Assembly (NCBI GenBank): GCA_003326205.1
Contig: LWTK01000040.1
Coordinates: 62,001 to 126,000, forward strand
Reading direction: 5' to 3'
From: Nostoc sp. ATCC 43529
Lineage (GTDB): Bacteria > Cyanobacteriota > Cyanobacteriia > Cyanobacteriales > Nostocaceae
Length of the DNA stretch: 64,000 nucleotides
Below the pieces are notes generated by a model. It saw only the letters and a program-made list of their open reading frames with translations, had not been told where the DNA came from and did no database searches. Made by a program: the position numbers and the translations under genes. Numbering within the stretch: the first letter of the stretch is position 1; each line of letters starts with the position of its first letter. Positions 27,175-37,594 of this stretch are shown here, one piece after another.

Positions 27175-27541
27175 CAATACTATAAAACTTGCTCAGATAG
27201 CTCTAATTCTATTGTAGGATTTCGATAGTATTTTATAATGCCACTGAGCAAACACTCTTGTGAGGGTGAATGTAGCAACTGAAAATCTTATCCAACCAAA
27301 GTTTTTTTATTTCTTAAATGTATCTTAAGAGATATATTAAAAAATAAGTAAAGCAAATACAATGCTGATAACATAATATTCACTTATCAACAAAGTTAGG
27401 TTATATTCTAATTATTTAGAATCTATCACTTGTTGTTACTAACCGCTGCCACCTTGCTTAATACAATTTTAAGCTCAAGAAAAGCGTAGAACCTGCTCAT
27501 CCTTTAGAGCTACCCTTCATAGTTTTCCGATATCGAGCCGC
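27175..27541. other. 367-base gap, no gene seen
   Basis: AT-rich DNA containing the likely promoter of the PAS-GGDEF-EAL gene. No repeat array, hairpin or ORF stands out. Confidence 0.4.
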
Positions 27542-29527
27542 ATGAACGCAGACGGCTTTAGCCAACATATAGAAAAATTACGCTCACAAGTACAGGAACT
27601 ACTGCAATGCAGTATAAATAAGCCCAACTTGGAACAAGAAATAAGAACAGAAGCTTTTGAGGAACTCCACACCATAGTCGAAGAACTATTGAGAGTCTCT
27701 CAGGAGTTACAGCTAACACGAGTAGCACTAGACAAAGAGCGTCGGCGTTACCAAGATTTGTTTGAGTTCGCTCCAGATGCTTACTTGGTAACTAATACCG
27801 CAGGGACAATTCAAGAAGCTAACCATGCAGCAGCAACCTTGCTTCATATCCGCCACAAGTATCTAGTAGGTAAACCATTAATTCTCTTTATTGCTCAACA
27901 AGACCGCCAGTTGTTTAGCTCTCAAATGAATAATTTGCAGCAGCCAGTCAACTGGGAAATCAATCTACAGCCACGAAGGGGAAAACCTTTCCCTGCAAGT
28001 GTTAGATTATCTGCGGTGTACGACGAAAAAGGGGAGCAAATTGGTTGGCGTTGGCTGCTGTGCAATATCACTGAACGCAAACAAGCTCAAGAAATGTTAC
28101 ACCGAGCTTATGATGAGTTAGAAATCCGGGTGGCGGAACGGACAGCAGAACTGGTAAAAGCAAATCATAAATTGCTGACTGAAATTACAGAGCGTAAACG
28201 AGCGGAATCGCAACTACTACACCTTGCCTTTCATGATGCATTGACAGGTCTGCCAAATCGTGCTGCATTTATTAACCGTTTAAGACATGCAATTCATTAT
28301 TCCAAAAGGCACTCAGATTATTTATTTGCTGTACTGTTTATAGACCTGGATCGATTCAAAGTCATCAATGACAGTCTTGGACACCACAAAGGAGACCAAT
28401 TTCTGCTTGCCATTGCAAGTAGGTTAGAACTATGTGTACGCTCCATAGATACAGCAGCACGTCTTGGAGGAGACGAATTTACAATCTTACTGGAGGGAAT
28501 TCAAGATGTGTCAGACGCCATCAAAGTCGCTGAGCGCATTGAACAGGAGCTAAAGTTACCCTTTGAGCTTGACGGACAAGAAATCTTCACAACAGCAAGT
28601 ATTGGCATTGCCTTGAGTTCAACAGTAAATTATGAACAACCAGAAGAGGTGTTGAGAGATGCTGATACAGCAATGTACCGAGCTAAAATTCTCGGTAGAG
28701 CGCGTTATGAACTATTCAACTCAAATATGTATGCTAATGCTCTGGCGAAATTGCAGTTAGAAACCGATTTGCGCCGAGCAATTGAGCGCCGTGAGTTGCG
28801 CGTTCATTATCAACCGATTGTTTCTTTAACTAGTGGCTCTATTTTGGGTTTTGAAGCTTTGTTACGCTGGGAGCATCCAGAGCGTGGTTTGCTGGCTCCA
28901 GCAGATTTTATTTCCATAGCCGAAGAAACTGGACAAATTTTTTCCATTGGTAAGTGGGTGTTACAAGAAGCCTGTGGCCAAATGCAAGCTTGGCGAGCGT
29001 CCTATCCTTCCAAATTGCTCAATAAAATTAGTGTCAATCTCTCCTTGAAGCAATTTTTCCAGCCGGATTTAATTGAGCAGATTGGGCAAATCTTACAATC
29101 CACTGGTCTGAATGCTGACAGTTTAGTGCTGGATATTACTGAAAGTGTAATTGTCGAAAATGGCGATCGCATAAATACTGCACTCTCACAACTTCGAGAA
29201 ATGGGGGTTCAGTTATCAATTGACGACTTTGGTACAGGCTACTCTTCATTAGGTCGTCTTTATAACTTTCCCATTAGTCTGTTGAAGATAGACCGTTCTT
29301 TTATCAGTTCAATCAACACTAATAGTAGGGATTTAGAAATTATTGAAATACTGGTGACATTAGCACACAAGCTGGGTGTGGATGTAGTTGCTGAAGGAAT
29401 AGAGATTCAAGAGCAACTAGTACTTCTGAGAAAATTGAACTGTGAATATGGCCAAGGACATTTTTTCTCGGTTCCATTAAATAGTTCAGCCGCAGAGGCG
29501 TTAATTCAGGCAAACCCCCAGTGGTGA
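27542..29527 (+). CDS. PAS-GGDEF-EAL cyclic-di-GMP enzyme
   Basis: A 661-residue cytoplasmic protein. An N-terminal coiled segment (1-70) precedes a PAS domain (about 75-185, FEFAPDAYLVTNTAGTIQEAN), a second coiled coil, GGDEF (about 230-390) and EAL (about 410-655). GGDEF is intact at 309-313 and the inhibitory I-site RxxD (Arg 300 to Asp 303) is present, so it can probably make c-di-GMP with product inhibition. EAL (438-440, in GFEALLRWEHP) and later motifs (NLSLKQF, DDFGTGYSSL, KIDRSF, AEGIE) are also intact, so hydrolysis is possible too. Net activity cannot be predicted. The response regulator gene begins 250 bases on, with a G/A-rich hairpin between. Confidence 0.93.
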   Translation: MNADGFSQHIEKLRSQVQELLQCSINKPNLEQEIRTEAFEELHTIVEELLRVSQELQLTRVALDKERRRYQDLFEFAPDAYLVTNTAGTIQEANHAAATLLHIRHKYLVGKPLILFIAQQDRQLFSSQMNNLQQPVNWEINLQPRRGKPFPASVRLSAVYDEKGEQIGWRWLLCNITERKQAQEMLHRAYDELEIRVAERTAELVKANHKLLTEITERKRAESQLLHLAFHDALTGLPNRAAFINRLRHAIHYSKRHSDYLFAVLFIDLDRFKVINDSLGHHKGDQFLLAIASRLELCVRSIDTAARLGGDEFTILLEGIQDVSDAIKVAERIEQELKLPFELDGQEIFTTASIGIALSSTVNYEQPEEVLRDADTAMYRAKILGRARYELFNSNMYANALAKLQLETDLRRAIERRELRVHYQPIVSLTSGSILGFEALLRWEHPERGLLAPADFISIAEETGQIFSIGKWVLQEACGQMQAWRASYPSKLLNKISVNLSLKQFFQPDLIEQIGQILQSTGLNADSLVLDITESVIVENGDRINTALSQLREMGVQLSIDDFGTGYSSLGRLYNFPISLLKIDRSFISSINTNSRDLEIIEILVTLAHKLGVDVVAEGIEIQEQLVLLRKLNCEYGQGHFFSVPLNSSAAEALIQANPQW

Positions 29528-29777
29528 ACATTAGACTTCTTGCACAAGTCGGGAAAAGGGGAAGGGGAAAGGGGGAAAGGTTTGGTATTTTCCCTTTCCC
29601 CAATAAAGATGAGTCCCTTTGACCACAAGAGTGCAAAAAGCAATTGATTGCAAGAGGTATATTCAACACTCCTACTCTTGTACAGACAAAGATAAATCGC
29701 GTCTCTACTTCAAACTCGCGATCGATGGTTGTCAACTTTCGCTAAATTGGAAAAAGGTAAGCTTAAGGAAATTTTCA

Positions 29778-30473
29778 ATGTCAGCACAACTGTTACTGGT
29801 GGATGATGAACCAGGAATACGGGAAGCCGTGAAAGATTATTTGCAAGAGAGCGGTTTCAGCGTTCAAATCGCCAGTAATGCCGTGGAGGGTTGGGAATTG
29901 ATGCAGGTGAATACACCCGATCTAGTGATTTCCGATGTGATGATGCCCCAAGTAGATGGCTATCAGTTCCTCAAGCAGCTGCGAGAAGACCCCCGTTTCC
30001 AAGCACTTCCCGTAGTATTTTTAACTGCTAAAGGTATGACAGGCGATCGCATTCAAGGTTATCAAGCAGGTGTCGACGCTTATCTTCCCAAACCTTTTGA
30101 CCCAGATGAGTTAGTCGCCATAGTCGAAAATCTACTAGCCCGCCGCGCTGCTAAACCTGCAACCACGACAGATGACCTTGAAACCCCTGATATTGCTGAA
30201 CTAGCCAATCAGATAGCCCAAATCAAGGCCTTGTTAACTCAAAGAAATGCCATTTCTCAATCACCAGCACCTTTTAAAATTGATTTGACCCCCAGAGAAC
30301 AAAGTGTTTTAAACTTAGTCGCTGAGGGATTGATGAACAAAGAAATTGCCCGTCGTTTAGAAACCAGCGTCCGTAACGTAGAAAAATACGTCAGCCGCTT
30401 GTTTAGTAAAACCGGTACCAATAGCCGTACAGAGTTAGTTCGTTTTGCTCTAGAACACGGTCTTGCTAAATAG
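29778..30473 (+). CDS. LuxR/NarL-type response regulator
   Basis: A 231-residue transcription factor. The receiver domain (1-125) has the acidic pair DDEP (9-12), phosphoacceptor Asp 53 in ISDVMMPQVDG, Thr 83 and Lys 105 in LPKPF. After a linker with a short coiled coil comes a LuxR helix-turn-helix (about 165-231) with LTPREQSVLNLVAEG and NKEIARRLETSVRNVEKYVSRL. The frame is open from 29619, but ATG 29778 with AAGGAAA nearby matches the family start. It resembles the cyanobacterial Ycf29-like group. No kinase is adjacent; the diguanylate-cyclase-type gene upstream may be functionally linked or chance. Confidence 0.9.
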   Translation: MSAQLLLVDDEPGIREAVKDYLQESGFSVQIASNAVEGWELMQVNTPDLVISDVMMPQVDGYQFLKQLREDPRFQALPVVFLTAKGMTGDRIQGYQAGVDAYLPKPFDPDELVAIVENLLARRAAKPATTTDDLETPDIAELANQIAQIKALLTQRNAISQSPAPFKIDLTPREQSVLNLVAEGLMNKEIARRLETSVRNVEKYVSRLFSKTGTNSRTELVRFALEHGLAK

Positions 30474-30489
30474 GCATTATTGAGTTAGG

Positions 30490-30582
30490 CACTTGTACTG
30501 AGCGACTTGTGCCGAGCGTACCCCTTCGGGGAAGCAAGCTACGCGTAGCGTCTCGTACAGAAGTCGAGGTAAGTCGAAGTAT
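30490..30582. repeat. dispersed repeat with palindromes (CTTGTACTGAGC and GCTACGCGTAGCG)
   Basis: This block contains TACCCCTTCGGGGAAG and AGCTACGCGTAGCGTCTCG palindromes and the TTGTACTGAGC word of 23370. Such blocks are frequent between genes in Nostoc-type genomes. The rest of the gap to 31101 has no convincing gene. Confidence 0.7.
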
Positions 30583-31101
30583 TGGGTATTGGGCATTGGG
30601 AAGAGTCCAAGGAGTGAAAAGCTTTATTATAATTTCCCCACACTCCCTCCATCCTATGCCCCATGCCCAATTGGTAATAGATAAAACATAAGTATTTCAG
30701 CAAATCAGGCACTGAGTTAGAGCAAAAAGCTAAAACAAAAGTTATTTATTTTTACTTTAGTCTTTTAGGTTTCCATTTGATTTGCGACTGCTGTCTAACG
30801 CCCAATCTGTAAAGACACAGGGTTTTGTTTTTCCCAATGTTTTTATGTTAACTCGGTAAAATGCACCCGGCTGAATTTGCTTTGAGATTCTACCAGTAAC
30901 CTTTGCTACAAACTTTTTTAATTAAGGAAACTGTTCCTGGGACTTTGTGCTGCTAAATAATACTTTGACAAAGCAGAAATCAAAATATTTTATGAATTCT
31001 ACTTACTGCTTAGTTGTTATTGCAACGGGTGTATTGACGGTATGAGATGCGTATTTGATTTGATACTTAATTTCCAATTTTTCACTACTTAAATTACACC
31101 T

Positions 31102-31386
31102 TTAAATTTGAGGATTTTCAGCAGCATTACGCAAGCGCATCAGCTGGCGTCGCATTTGAGGTGAGGCTTTGAACTCTGATATTTCTTGGGCTTTAACGGA
31201 CGCTTGTAGCGTCTCCAGAAAATCGTCAGATCCTTCGGTCAAAGCATCGAGTAGCACCTGTAAGAGTTGCTCGCGATCGCCCAATAGACTCTTTTCCTCA
31301 ATCAACCGAAATTTGAGATGCACTTCGCACTCATAAACACCTACTTCGAGATTATTGATTTGGCGTGGTAATGCTTTGGAGTTCAT
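31102..31386 (-). CDS. small conserved protein of filamentous cyanobacteria
   Basis: A 94-residue soluble protein: NNLEVGVYECEVHLKFRLIE, EEKSLLGDREQLLQVLLDAL, then a helical C-terminus with ASPQMRRQLMRLRN. The basic C-terminal helix could bind nucleic acid. From memory it resembles the small protein annotated in Nostocales as Npun_R1517-type heterocyst-related regulator, but I cannot confirm this without a search. A good ribosome site (AAAGGAAT) precedes the ATG. It is isolated, with about 980 bases of non-coding DNA upstream of its start, which suggests elaborate regulation. Confidence 0.7.
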   Translation of the reverse strand: MNSKALPRQINNLEVGVYECEVHLKFRLIEEKSLLGDREQLLQVLLDALTEGSDDFLETLQASVKAQEISEFKASPQMRRQLMRLRNAAENPQI

Positions 31387-32367
31387 AGCTATTGAGATTC
31401 CTTTACTTGGTAGTCATGAGGGTAAGGAGGTAGATGTCCAGCAAAAGTTCTTTATATCTTTTTTGAATCCAAAGTGCTTGAATTAAGAATTTTTCTTCAT
31501 CAAACACTAATGTATTCCATTTCACTCTCCTGTGTTTTGTTTCAAGCTCAATTTTGACTGTCTAGATTTTGGTCTAACTGTGCCAGATGTAGCTTATGGT
31601 AAGCCATAACTATTATTCAGTTTTTAAGATTCTACACAATAAAGTTTCTGTAAGAAGTTGTCCGAGCTTTTTAAAGCTTTTTACATCAACTTTATGTGAA
31701 CGTCAATAACAGTTTGACTTGTTACTTGATTTTTGGTGTTTTTACGTAAGTAAAAGCTCTGAAAATTTTTCCTTTTATTAATGCCAGAGGTATGTGTAGC
31801 GCTATTCCGTAAAATTACTAGATGTACGTTTTTTTCAAGAGCAATTTTAGGAAAAATTGATTGACATAGTTATTAAGGTAAAAATTTTTGTTCTCGAGCA
31901 AAAATGTACACAGATCAAATTATTCCAGCCCGAAACCTTATCCTACCGTCTTCTAGACTTAATAAATACAAAAACCTTAGCAATAGACAAGATTAGCATA
32001 GTACTAAGACTGGTTTGTATCCTCCTAAATAAAAATACTCTACCCAGTAATTCTGGTGTGAAAATCAGAATGATACTGTCAGTAGTAGCAACTAACTGAG
32101 ACTTCAACTACTAATACAAGTAAAAGCGGTAATCAGTACAGGCAATATTTTTACTTACACCTAAGGCAGCAAATTTTTTTGTATTGGCTGTTAACGGTTG
32201 ACACTTAACCGTTAATCGTCAACACCATGAATACTCTGTACAATTTCAAAGCGTAATAGCTAGCCCTTTTGAAACTGCCGTCAAAGCTTGTAAATGAAGA
32301 GCATTTAAGCTTGAATATAGGGTTTACAATAATTTCAGTGTAATTCACCCAAATCTTACACCCTTTT
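31387..32367. other. about 980 bases without a supported gene
   Basis: AT-rich DNA containing the upstream region of the small conserved gene (minus strand) and the promoter region of ndhM (plus strand). One 80-codon frame at 31857-32099 lacks a ribosome site and has no recognisable composition. No GTAN8TAC site was found. Confidence 0.45.
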
Positions 32368-32727
32368 ATGGATAATCCGACGCTGCTCAAGTCCACAACC
32401 CGGCATATCCGCATTTTTGCGGCTGAAATTGACCAAGATGGCGAACTCCTTCCAAGCGATCAGGTCTTGACACTAGATATTGACCCAGACAACGAATTCA
32501 ACTGGAATGAAGATGCGCTGCAAAAGGTTTATCGAAAATTCGATGAACTAGTAGAAGCTTCTAGTGGCGCAGACCTCACAGACTATAACTTACGCCGCGT
32601 CGGTTCAGACTTAGAACATTATGTGCGATCGCTCCTGCAAAAAGGCGAAATCAGCTACAATCTCTCTGCCCGCGTCACCAACTACAGTATGGGAATCCCC
32701 CAAGTTGCAATTGACGATAAGCAGTAA
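32368..32727 (+). CDS. ndhM: NAD(P)H-quinone oxidoreductase (NDH-1) subunit M
   Basis: A 119-residue peripheral subunit specific to photosynthetic NDH-1 complexes, which drive cyclic electron flow, respiration and carbon uptake at the thylakoid membrane. Recognisable family text includes STTRHIRIFAAEI near the start, LTLDIDPDNEFNW and the C-terminal NYSMGIPQV. Length is normal for the family (about 115-125). It stands alone, with no other ndh gene near, as is common for this subunit in cyanobacteria. Confidence 0.95.
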   Translation: MDNPTLLKSTTRHIRIFAAEIDQDGELLPSDQVLTLDIDPDNEFNWNEDALQKVYRKFDELVEASSGADLTDYNLRRVGSDLEHYVRSLLQKGEISYNLSARVTNYSMGIPQVAIDDKQ

Positions 32728-33474
32728 GTGACTGATGACTGTTGAGTGCAAACAATGGGATATTTTTCTTTGAAGTCCCTAAGGTAGAGAGCTATTACCA
32801 AATGGGCTAAACTATCTGGGGAATAGAGAGTGGGGAATGGAAAAATCAGGAGTAAAGGGGAAGTTGTAGTAAGTCTTTCCCCCCTCTTTTTGTCCTTCCA
32901 CCCCCTCTATTGCCCATCCTCTAGCTTGTAAAAACCTGGAAACAGCATTTTTTAAGCAACTTCATTCGTCAGGAAGTTTTGCCACCAACTCTATTACAGT
33001 TATGAGACTTCTATTTGATTGCTGCAAAAAGCTCCAGCCCTATTCCCTACTCCCTCGCTACACAAATAAGCTCAACCTTCAAAACCGATCGCTATATCTT
33101 AATTCTTAATTAAAGTTAATTATTGCTATCTTACTTATAAACTAGATAAATACCAATATTATCTGCCTATTGAACATGGAGTAATTCAGCAAAAGCAAAT
33201 AGCACAGTTATGCTTGAGCTATCTTTGGTGACACGGTTGGAGTTAGTTGCTTTAGCGATGGAGAGTTACACGGTGATAGAAGCTATGATGGGGCTGTAGG
33301 GTTAACTTGGAAGCTTAATCTTTAGATAAGTTAAATATTAGCATTTGTTGATAACCGCCAGCTAAAATCATCATCTAAAGTCTCGATATGTCAAGTTTAA
33401 GAAAGACGAGCGGTCTAGATTGCCCCTAGTAATGCTATTAAAGAAATTGCTAATCTGCGATCGGTGGGAAAACT
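32728..33474. other. 747-base gap, no gene seen
   Basis: AT-rich with short repeat fragments (GGGGAATAGAGAG-like near 32815). It contains the upstream region of the PP2C gene. No ORF, hairpin with T tract or known RNA motif was found. Confidence 0.4.
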
Positions 33475-35721
33475 ATGGAAAATGATGCGGCAACGCTCCA
33501 GTGTCCACATGAAAATTGTCAGGCTGCCAACCCCCTGACTCATAAGTTTTGCCAGCGATGTTCTACGCCCTTACCCAAAAATTACCTCTGGGCTGTGGTA
33601 GAAGGCCAGAGTTTGGGTAACCCTGGAAAAATATTAGCCGATCGCTATTTAATTGTTGATAAATTTGTCCTATTAGATACCAAGCCTGGTTTATTAACTC
33701 TAACGCCAGAGCTAGAGAATTTACAGATTCCCAGAGCTTACTTAAGGCTCATTCCCTACCGCTTACACGTACCGCAGGTACATGGAGTACTTCCCTTAAC
33801 TAAGGACTCCCCCCAACGAGAAGTATTACTTTTAGAAAAACCACCAGTAATGGTGGATGACACAACTCAACAAGTGCATCTGGGCAGCGAGTTAACCAGT
33901 GCTTGGCGTGATGCTACATCCATGCGCCAACTCAATTGGTTGTGGCAAATAGCTCATTTGTGGCAACCTTTGGCCAGTGAAGGTGTCGTTTCTAGCTTGC
34001 TTGACTCCTATGTTTTACGGACAGAAGGCTCGTTAGTCCGTTTGTTGGAATTGCGCTTCGACGATGCCACATCACCAAAATTGCCTCAATTAGGGGAATT
34101 CTGGCAGCAATTGGTCGCTAACGCCAAACCAGCCATAGGAGAATTTCTCGATCGCGTTAGCCTTTCCCTGATTCAGGGCGAAATTCACTCATCCGAACAA
34201 TTAATCACCGCTTTAGACCGGGGACTGGCAGAATTAGGGCGATCGCAAACACCCACAATCAAAATTATCACCAAAACCGATACTGGGCCCAGCCGCCAAC
34301 GTAACGAAGACGCCTGTAGCCCACCCAGCGGCACTCTAGTAAGCAAGCCACCCCAGCCTACAGCCTTAGCAATTGTCTGTGATGGCATCGGCGGACACGA
34401 AGGCGGCAATGTCGCATCAAATTTAGCCATTGAAACAATCCAACAACAGGTACAGCAACTTACCAAAGTTCCCTACGACCACATAGACCCCTCACTGCTG
34501 CTAAATGACTTAGAAAAAGCCGTGGCAATGGCTAATGACAAAATTAGCCAGCGAAATGACGGTGAAAATCGCCAAGGGCGTCAGCGTATGGGTACAACTT
34601 TAGTCATGGCACTGCCTGTCGCTCACGAAATGTACATTACCCACGTCGGCGATAGTCGTGCCTACTGGATTACCCGCCAAGGCTGTTATCAAGTTACCCT
34701 TGATGATGATGTCGCTTCCCGCGAAGTACGTCTGGGCTATGCCATTTACCGCGAAGCTGTGCAACAAAGTTCCGCCGGTTCTCTCGTTCAGGCTTTGGGG
34801 ATGGGGCCTAGCACTTCATTGCATCCCACATCTGCACGATTTATGCTCGATGAAGATGCAGTTTTTCTGCTGACATCCGATGGCTTGAGTGATTTCGATC
34901 GCGTCGAAGAGTACTGGGAAACAGAAATCTTGCCGATTTTGCTTGGGGAAGCAAACATCGCCAATGTGGCAGATAGATTAGTAGAAATCGCTAACAGTAA
35001 AAACGGACACGATAATGTCACCGTCGCTTTAGTACACTATCAAGTCCAATACTGGGAACCAGAAATCACCATCAAAGCAGTCATTCCAGAAAGTTATTCT
35101 GCAAAAACCGTCGATTTGGCATCTAGAGGGGCAAATACGCCAGTTCTAAGCAGCCAAAACCACAAAACTCAGGTGATTGAGGAAAGTCAGCCTGCCAAAA
35201 CTCGTCAATTGCCCCTACAGTGGATAGTTCCGTTATTATTTGTACTAGCAGCGGGTACTGGCGGATTTATCATTCAACAACTGCGATCGAAATTGAGCCA
35301 GTCTCAAGTTGTCTCTAACCCCACACCAACTCCTACTCCTACTGTTACAGCTACAGAACCACGCAAAACCCTTGATCAACTTTCTACTGACTCGGTAATT
35401 CTCACCACCAAGGAAATCACGTTGCCAAACCAGCAATTACTTCCTCCTAAAAGTTTTTTAAAAGTTATCAGCACCGACCCAAATCCCAAACCTCCATCTG
35501 GAGATTTTTTAGTTCGGGTGCGAGTCTGTACATCAACTCCAGCATCCTCCCAACCATCATCTCCATCAAAACCTGGGTTGAAACCAGGCGAAGAGATACC
35601 GATTGAATTTTCCAAACTGAAGAGTTCTGGAGCGTCTGTTTTGGGATCAGGCGCAACAAATCCATGTAAACCCCCCACTAAATCACCAGTTACTCAACCA
35701 TCTGACACTAGTCAAACTTAG
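33475..35721 (+). CDS. PP2C-type Ser/Thr phosphatase with zinc ribbon and membrane anchor
   Basis: A 748-residue protein. An N-terminal zinc ribbon (CPHENC and CQRC, residues 10-32) is followed by about 220 residues that look like a degenerate kinase-type domain (ILADRYLIVDKF). The PP2C domain lies at about 262-525 with metal-site motifs RNEDA, CDGIGGHEGG, VGDSRAYW, TSDGLSD and GHDNVTV, all intact. A membrane segment at about 583-603 and a Pro/Thr/Ser-rich outer region follow. It should remove phosphate from Ser/Thr proteins at the inner membrane face, needing Mn or Mg. It is followed 147 bases on by the CHAT-FHA gene; FHA domains read phospho-Thr, so a shared pathway is likely. Confidence 0.92.
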   Translation: MENDAATLQCPHENCQAANPLTHKFCQRCSTPLPKNYLWAVVEGQSLGNPGKILADRYLIVDKFVLLDTKPGLLTLTPELENLQIPRAYLRLIPYRLHVPQVHGVLPLTKDSPQREVLLLEKPPVMVDDTTQQVHLGSELTSAWRDATSMRQLNWLWQIAHLWQPLASEGVVSSLLDSYVLRTEGSLVRLLELRFDDATSPKLPQLGEFWQQLVANAKPAIGEFLDRVSLSLIQGEIHSSEQLITALDRGLAELGRSQTPTIKIITKTDTGPSRQRNEDACSPPSGTLVSKPPQPTALAIVCDGIGGHEGGNVASNLAIETIQQQVQQLTKVPYDHIDPSLLLNDLEKAVAMANDKISQRNDGENRQGRQRMGTTLVMALPVAHEMYITHVGDSRAYWITRQGCYQVTLDDDVASREVRLGYAIYREAVQQSSAGSLVQALGMGPSTSLHPTSARFMLDEDAVFLLTSDGLSDFDRVEEYWETEILPILLGEANIANVADRLVEIANSKNGHDNVTVALVHYQVQYWEPEITIKAVIPESYSAKTVDLASRGANTPVLSSQNHKTQVIEESQPAKTRQLPLQWIVPLLFVLAAGTGGFIIQQLRSKLSQSQVVSNPTPTPTPTVTATEPRKTLDQLSTDSVILTTKEITLPNQQLLPPKSFLKVISTDPNPKPPSGDFLVRVRVCTSTPASSQPSSPSKPGLKPGEEIPIEFSKLKSSGASVLGSGATNPCKPPTKSPVTQPSDTSQT

Positions 35722-35868
35722 TTAAATACTCGATAAACTAGTAAAAACCTGGAATAATAACAGGTAAGAATCAGACTCAAAAACTGATAAGGTAAAAAAG
35801 TAAAAATTTTTACCTTTGAGAATTGTTATTTGAAATTATTTGTTTTTAGCTTTTAGTTTTATGAATCC

Positions 35869-37449
35869 ATGCCATCCCTGATTTTGGCGATCGCCCGTCT
35901 CTTAAACACTGGCACTGACAACTTCGCCATTTGGGTGGTCAAGGCTCCCTATCCCAGTGGCCATGTTTTACGTGACTGTGTGTGGCCTGTTGAACTCACC
36001 CAAGTCTGGCAAGAATGGCGGCACATGTTTGCTGGCTATAACCATTTAGTTCTTCCCCCAAACTCCACATCTCAAAACAGCAACCTATTACGCACTGATT
36101 CGATTTCATTTTCTTCAGGTCAGACCACTGGCCCTTACAGCAGCCGGCTGATGCAATATCTGGGAATGCTTTTATGGCGCTGGGTATTCGATGGACAAAT
36201 TCTCGGTAGTCTAGAACGCAGTCGGGGAATTGCTATGGGTCAGCATACACGTTTGCGCTTTCGACTGGAAATTCGCGACCCAGAACTGATTGCTTTCCCT
36301 TGGGAAATTATGCAGCGTGAGCCAGGCCAATCAGCTATGTCCCTTTCCCAAGATTTGCTATTTAGCCGCACTAGCAGTGAAGTTGACCCGTTACCTTATT
36401 TGCGAACCGATCAGGCTTTAAATATCCTGTTGGTTTTAGGTCATGACGAGAACCTGCAACTAGAACAAGAAGCGCTGATTTTACAGCAAACTCTGACAGA
36501 TACCCCAGTCGATAGCAATTCGCAAAGATATGCACCCTGCACAGTGAATCAACTCTTACAACCAAGTCCAGAGGAGTTGATTCAAGAATTAGAAACTAAA
36601 GCATACAATGTGTTCTTTTATGCTGGACATGGGTTGCCAGATCCAGACGGCGGGCTACTGTTTTTGCGGCCGGGCATGGCTCTCAATGGTATAGAATTAG
36701 CCCAAGCGTTGACCCGTACAGGTGTGAAGTTAGCAGTTTTCAACGCTTGTTGGGGAGCGCAACCAGCTGTTAGTAATAATCAAGCGATACCTGCCAGCAG
36801 TTTAGCAGAAGTATTAATTCGGCATGGTGTACCAGCAGTTTTGGGAATGCGAGATGAAATCGCCGACCACGAAAGTCATAGTTTTATTCAAGCCTTTGCT
36901 GAAGCTTTGCGATTGTATAAGCCAATTGATGAAGCTGTGAGCCAAGCAAGAAAAGAATTGTTAACACTCTATAGATTCAATCAACCTGCTTGGACTTTGC
37001 CCGTTCTCTACCTACATCCAGATTTTAATGGCGAACTCGTTAAAAACCTAGATGAAGGAATTACCGAATTACCAGATACAGCCATTCCTGATGTAGGTTC
37101 TGGGCTTCCTAGTGCAAGTTTACGATCGCTTTCTTCAAAAGACAAAACCTGGTTGTTGCGTTATGGAGTCACTCGCATCGGCCGCACCAAAGATAATGAT
37201 ATTGTCATCCCCGAACCGTCTGTTTCTAAACGTCACGCTGAAATCTTCTGCCGCAATACTTTGACTGATGCTACACTAGTGCGAACTTATTATTTACAAG
37301 ATTTTTCCACTTACGGGACAACGTGGTTTTTAGGCCCTAATGGCTGGCAACAAATCCTCCGAGAGGAAGTCCCCTTGAAATCCGGTATGCAGTTAAAGTT
37401 TGGAAGTGCTAGAGGTGAGACCTGGGAGTTCATTATTGAAGACTCCTAG
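35869..37449 (+). CDS. CHAT (caspase-like) protease with FHA domain
   Basis: A 526-residue protein. Residues about 90-385 form a CHAT peptidase domain of the caspase/separase clan: catalytic His 254 in FFYAGHGLPDPDGG and Cys 294 in AVFNACWGAQ are both present and about 40 apart, as in active members. A linker leads to a C-terminal FHA domain (about 430-520) with IGRTKDNDIVI and SVSKRHAEI, the Arg, Ser and His that grip phospho-threonine. No membrane segment. It should be a cytoplasmic cysteine protease targeted by or activated through a phosphoprotein. It lies between the PP2C phosphatase and an acidic unknown on the same strand. Substrate unknown. Confidence 0.9.
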   Translation: MPSLILAIARLLNTGTDNFAIWVVKAPYPSGHVLRDCVWPVELTQVWQEWRHMFAGYNHLVLPPNSTSQNSNLLRTDSISFSSGQTTGPYSSRLMQYLGMLLWRWVFDGQILGSLERSRGIAMGQHTRLRFRLEIRDPELIAFPWEIMQREPGQSAMSLSQDLLFSRTSSEVDPLPYLRTDQALNILLVLGHDENLQLEQEALILQQTLTDTPVDSNSQRYAPCTVNQLLQPSPEELIQELETKAYNVFFYAGHGLPDPDGGLLFLRPGMALNGIELAQALTRTGVKLAVFNACWGAQPAVSNNQAIPASSLAEVLIRHGVPAVLGMRDEIADHESHSFIQAFAEALRLYKPIDEAVSQARKELLTLYRFNQPAWTLPVLYLHPDFNGELVKNLDEGITELPDTAIPDVGSGLPSASLRSLSSKDKTWLLRYGVTRIGRTKDNDIVIPEPSVSKRHAEIFCRNTLTDATLVRTYYLQDFSTYGTTWFLGPNGWQQILREEVPLKSGMQLKFGSARGETWEFIIEDS

Positions 37450-37594
37450 TACGGCTATTACAGAATTCAATTTTGGTCTTGAGTATCAATTTGAAAAATC
37501 TGTTTTTACCAAGAGAAAAAATCAACTTTTTTGCGGAAATCTCTTCTGGGCGATTGTAGCTGTCAATACCACTAAATAATCGTGAGGCAAGAAA

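Noticed and set aside
29543..29603. G/A-rich hairpin between the GGDEF-EAL and regulator genes as a terminator
   Set aside because: Stem GGGGAAAG/CTTTCCCC is present but is not followed by a T tract.
31857..32099. 80-codon frame in the gap before ndhM
   Set aside because: No ribosome site, no recognisable composition, AT-rich surroundings.
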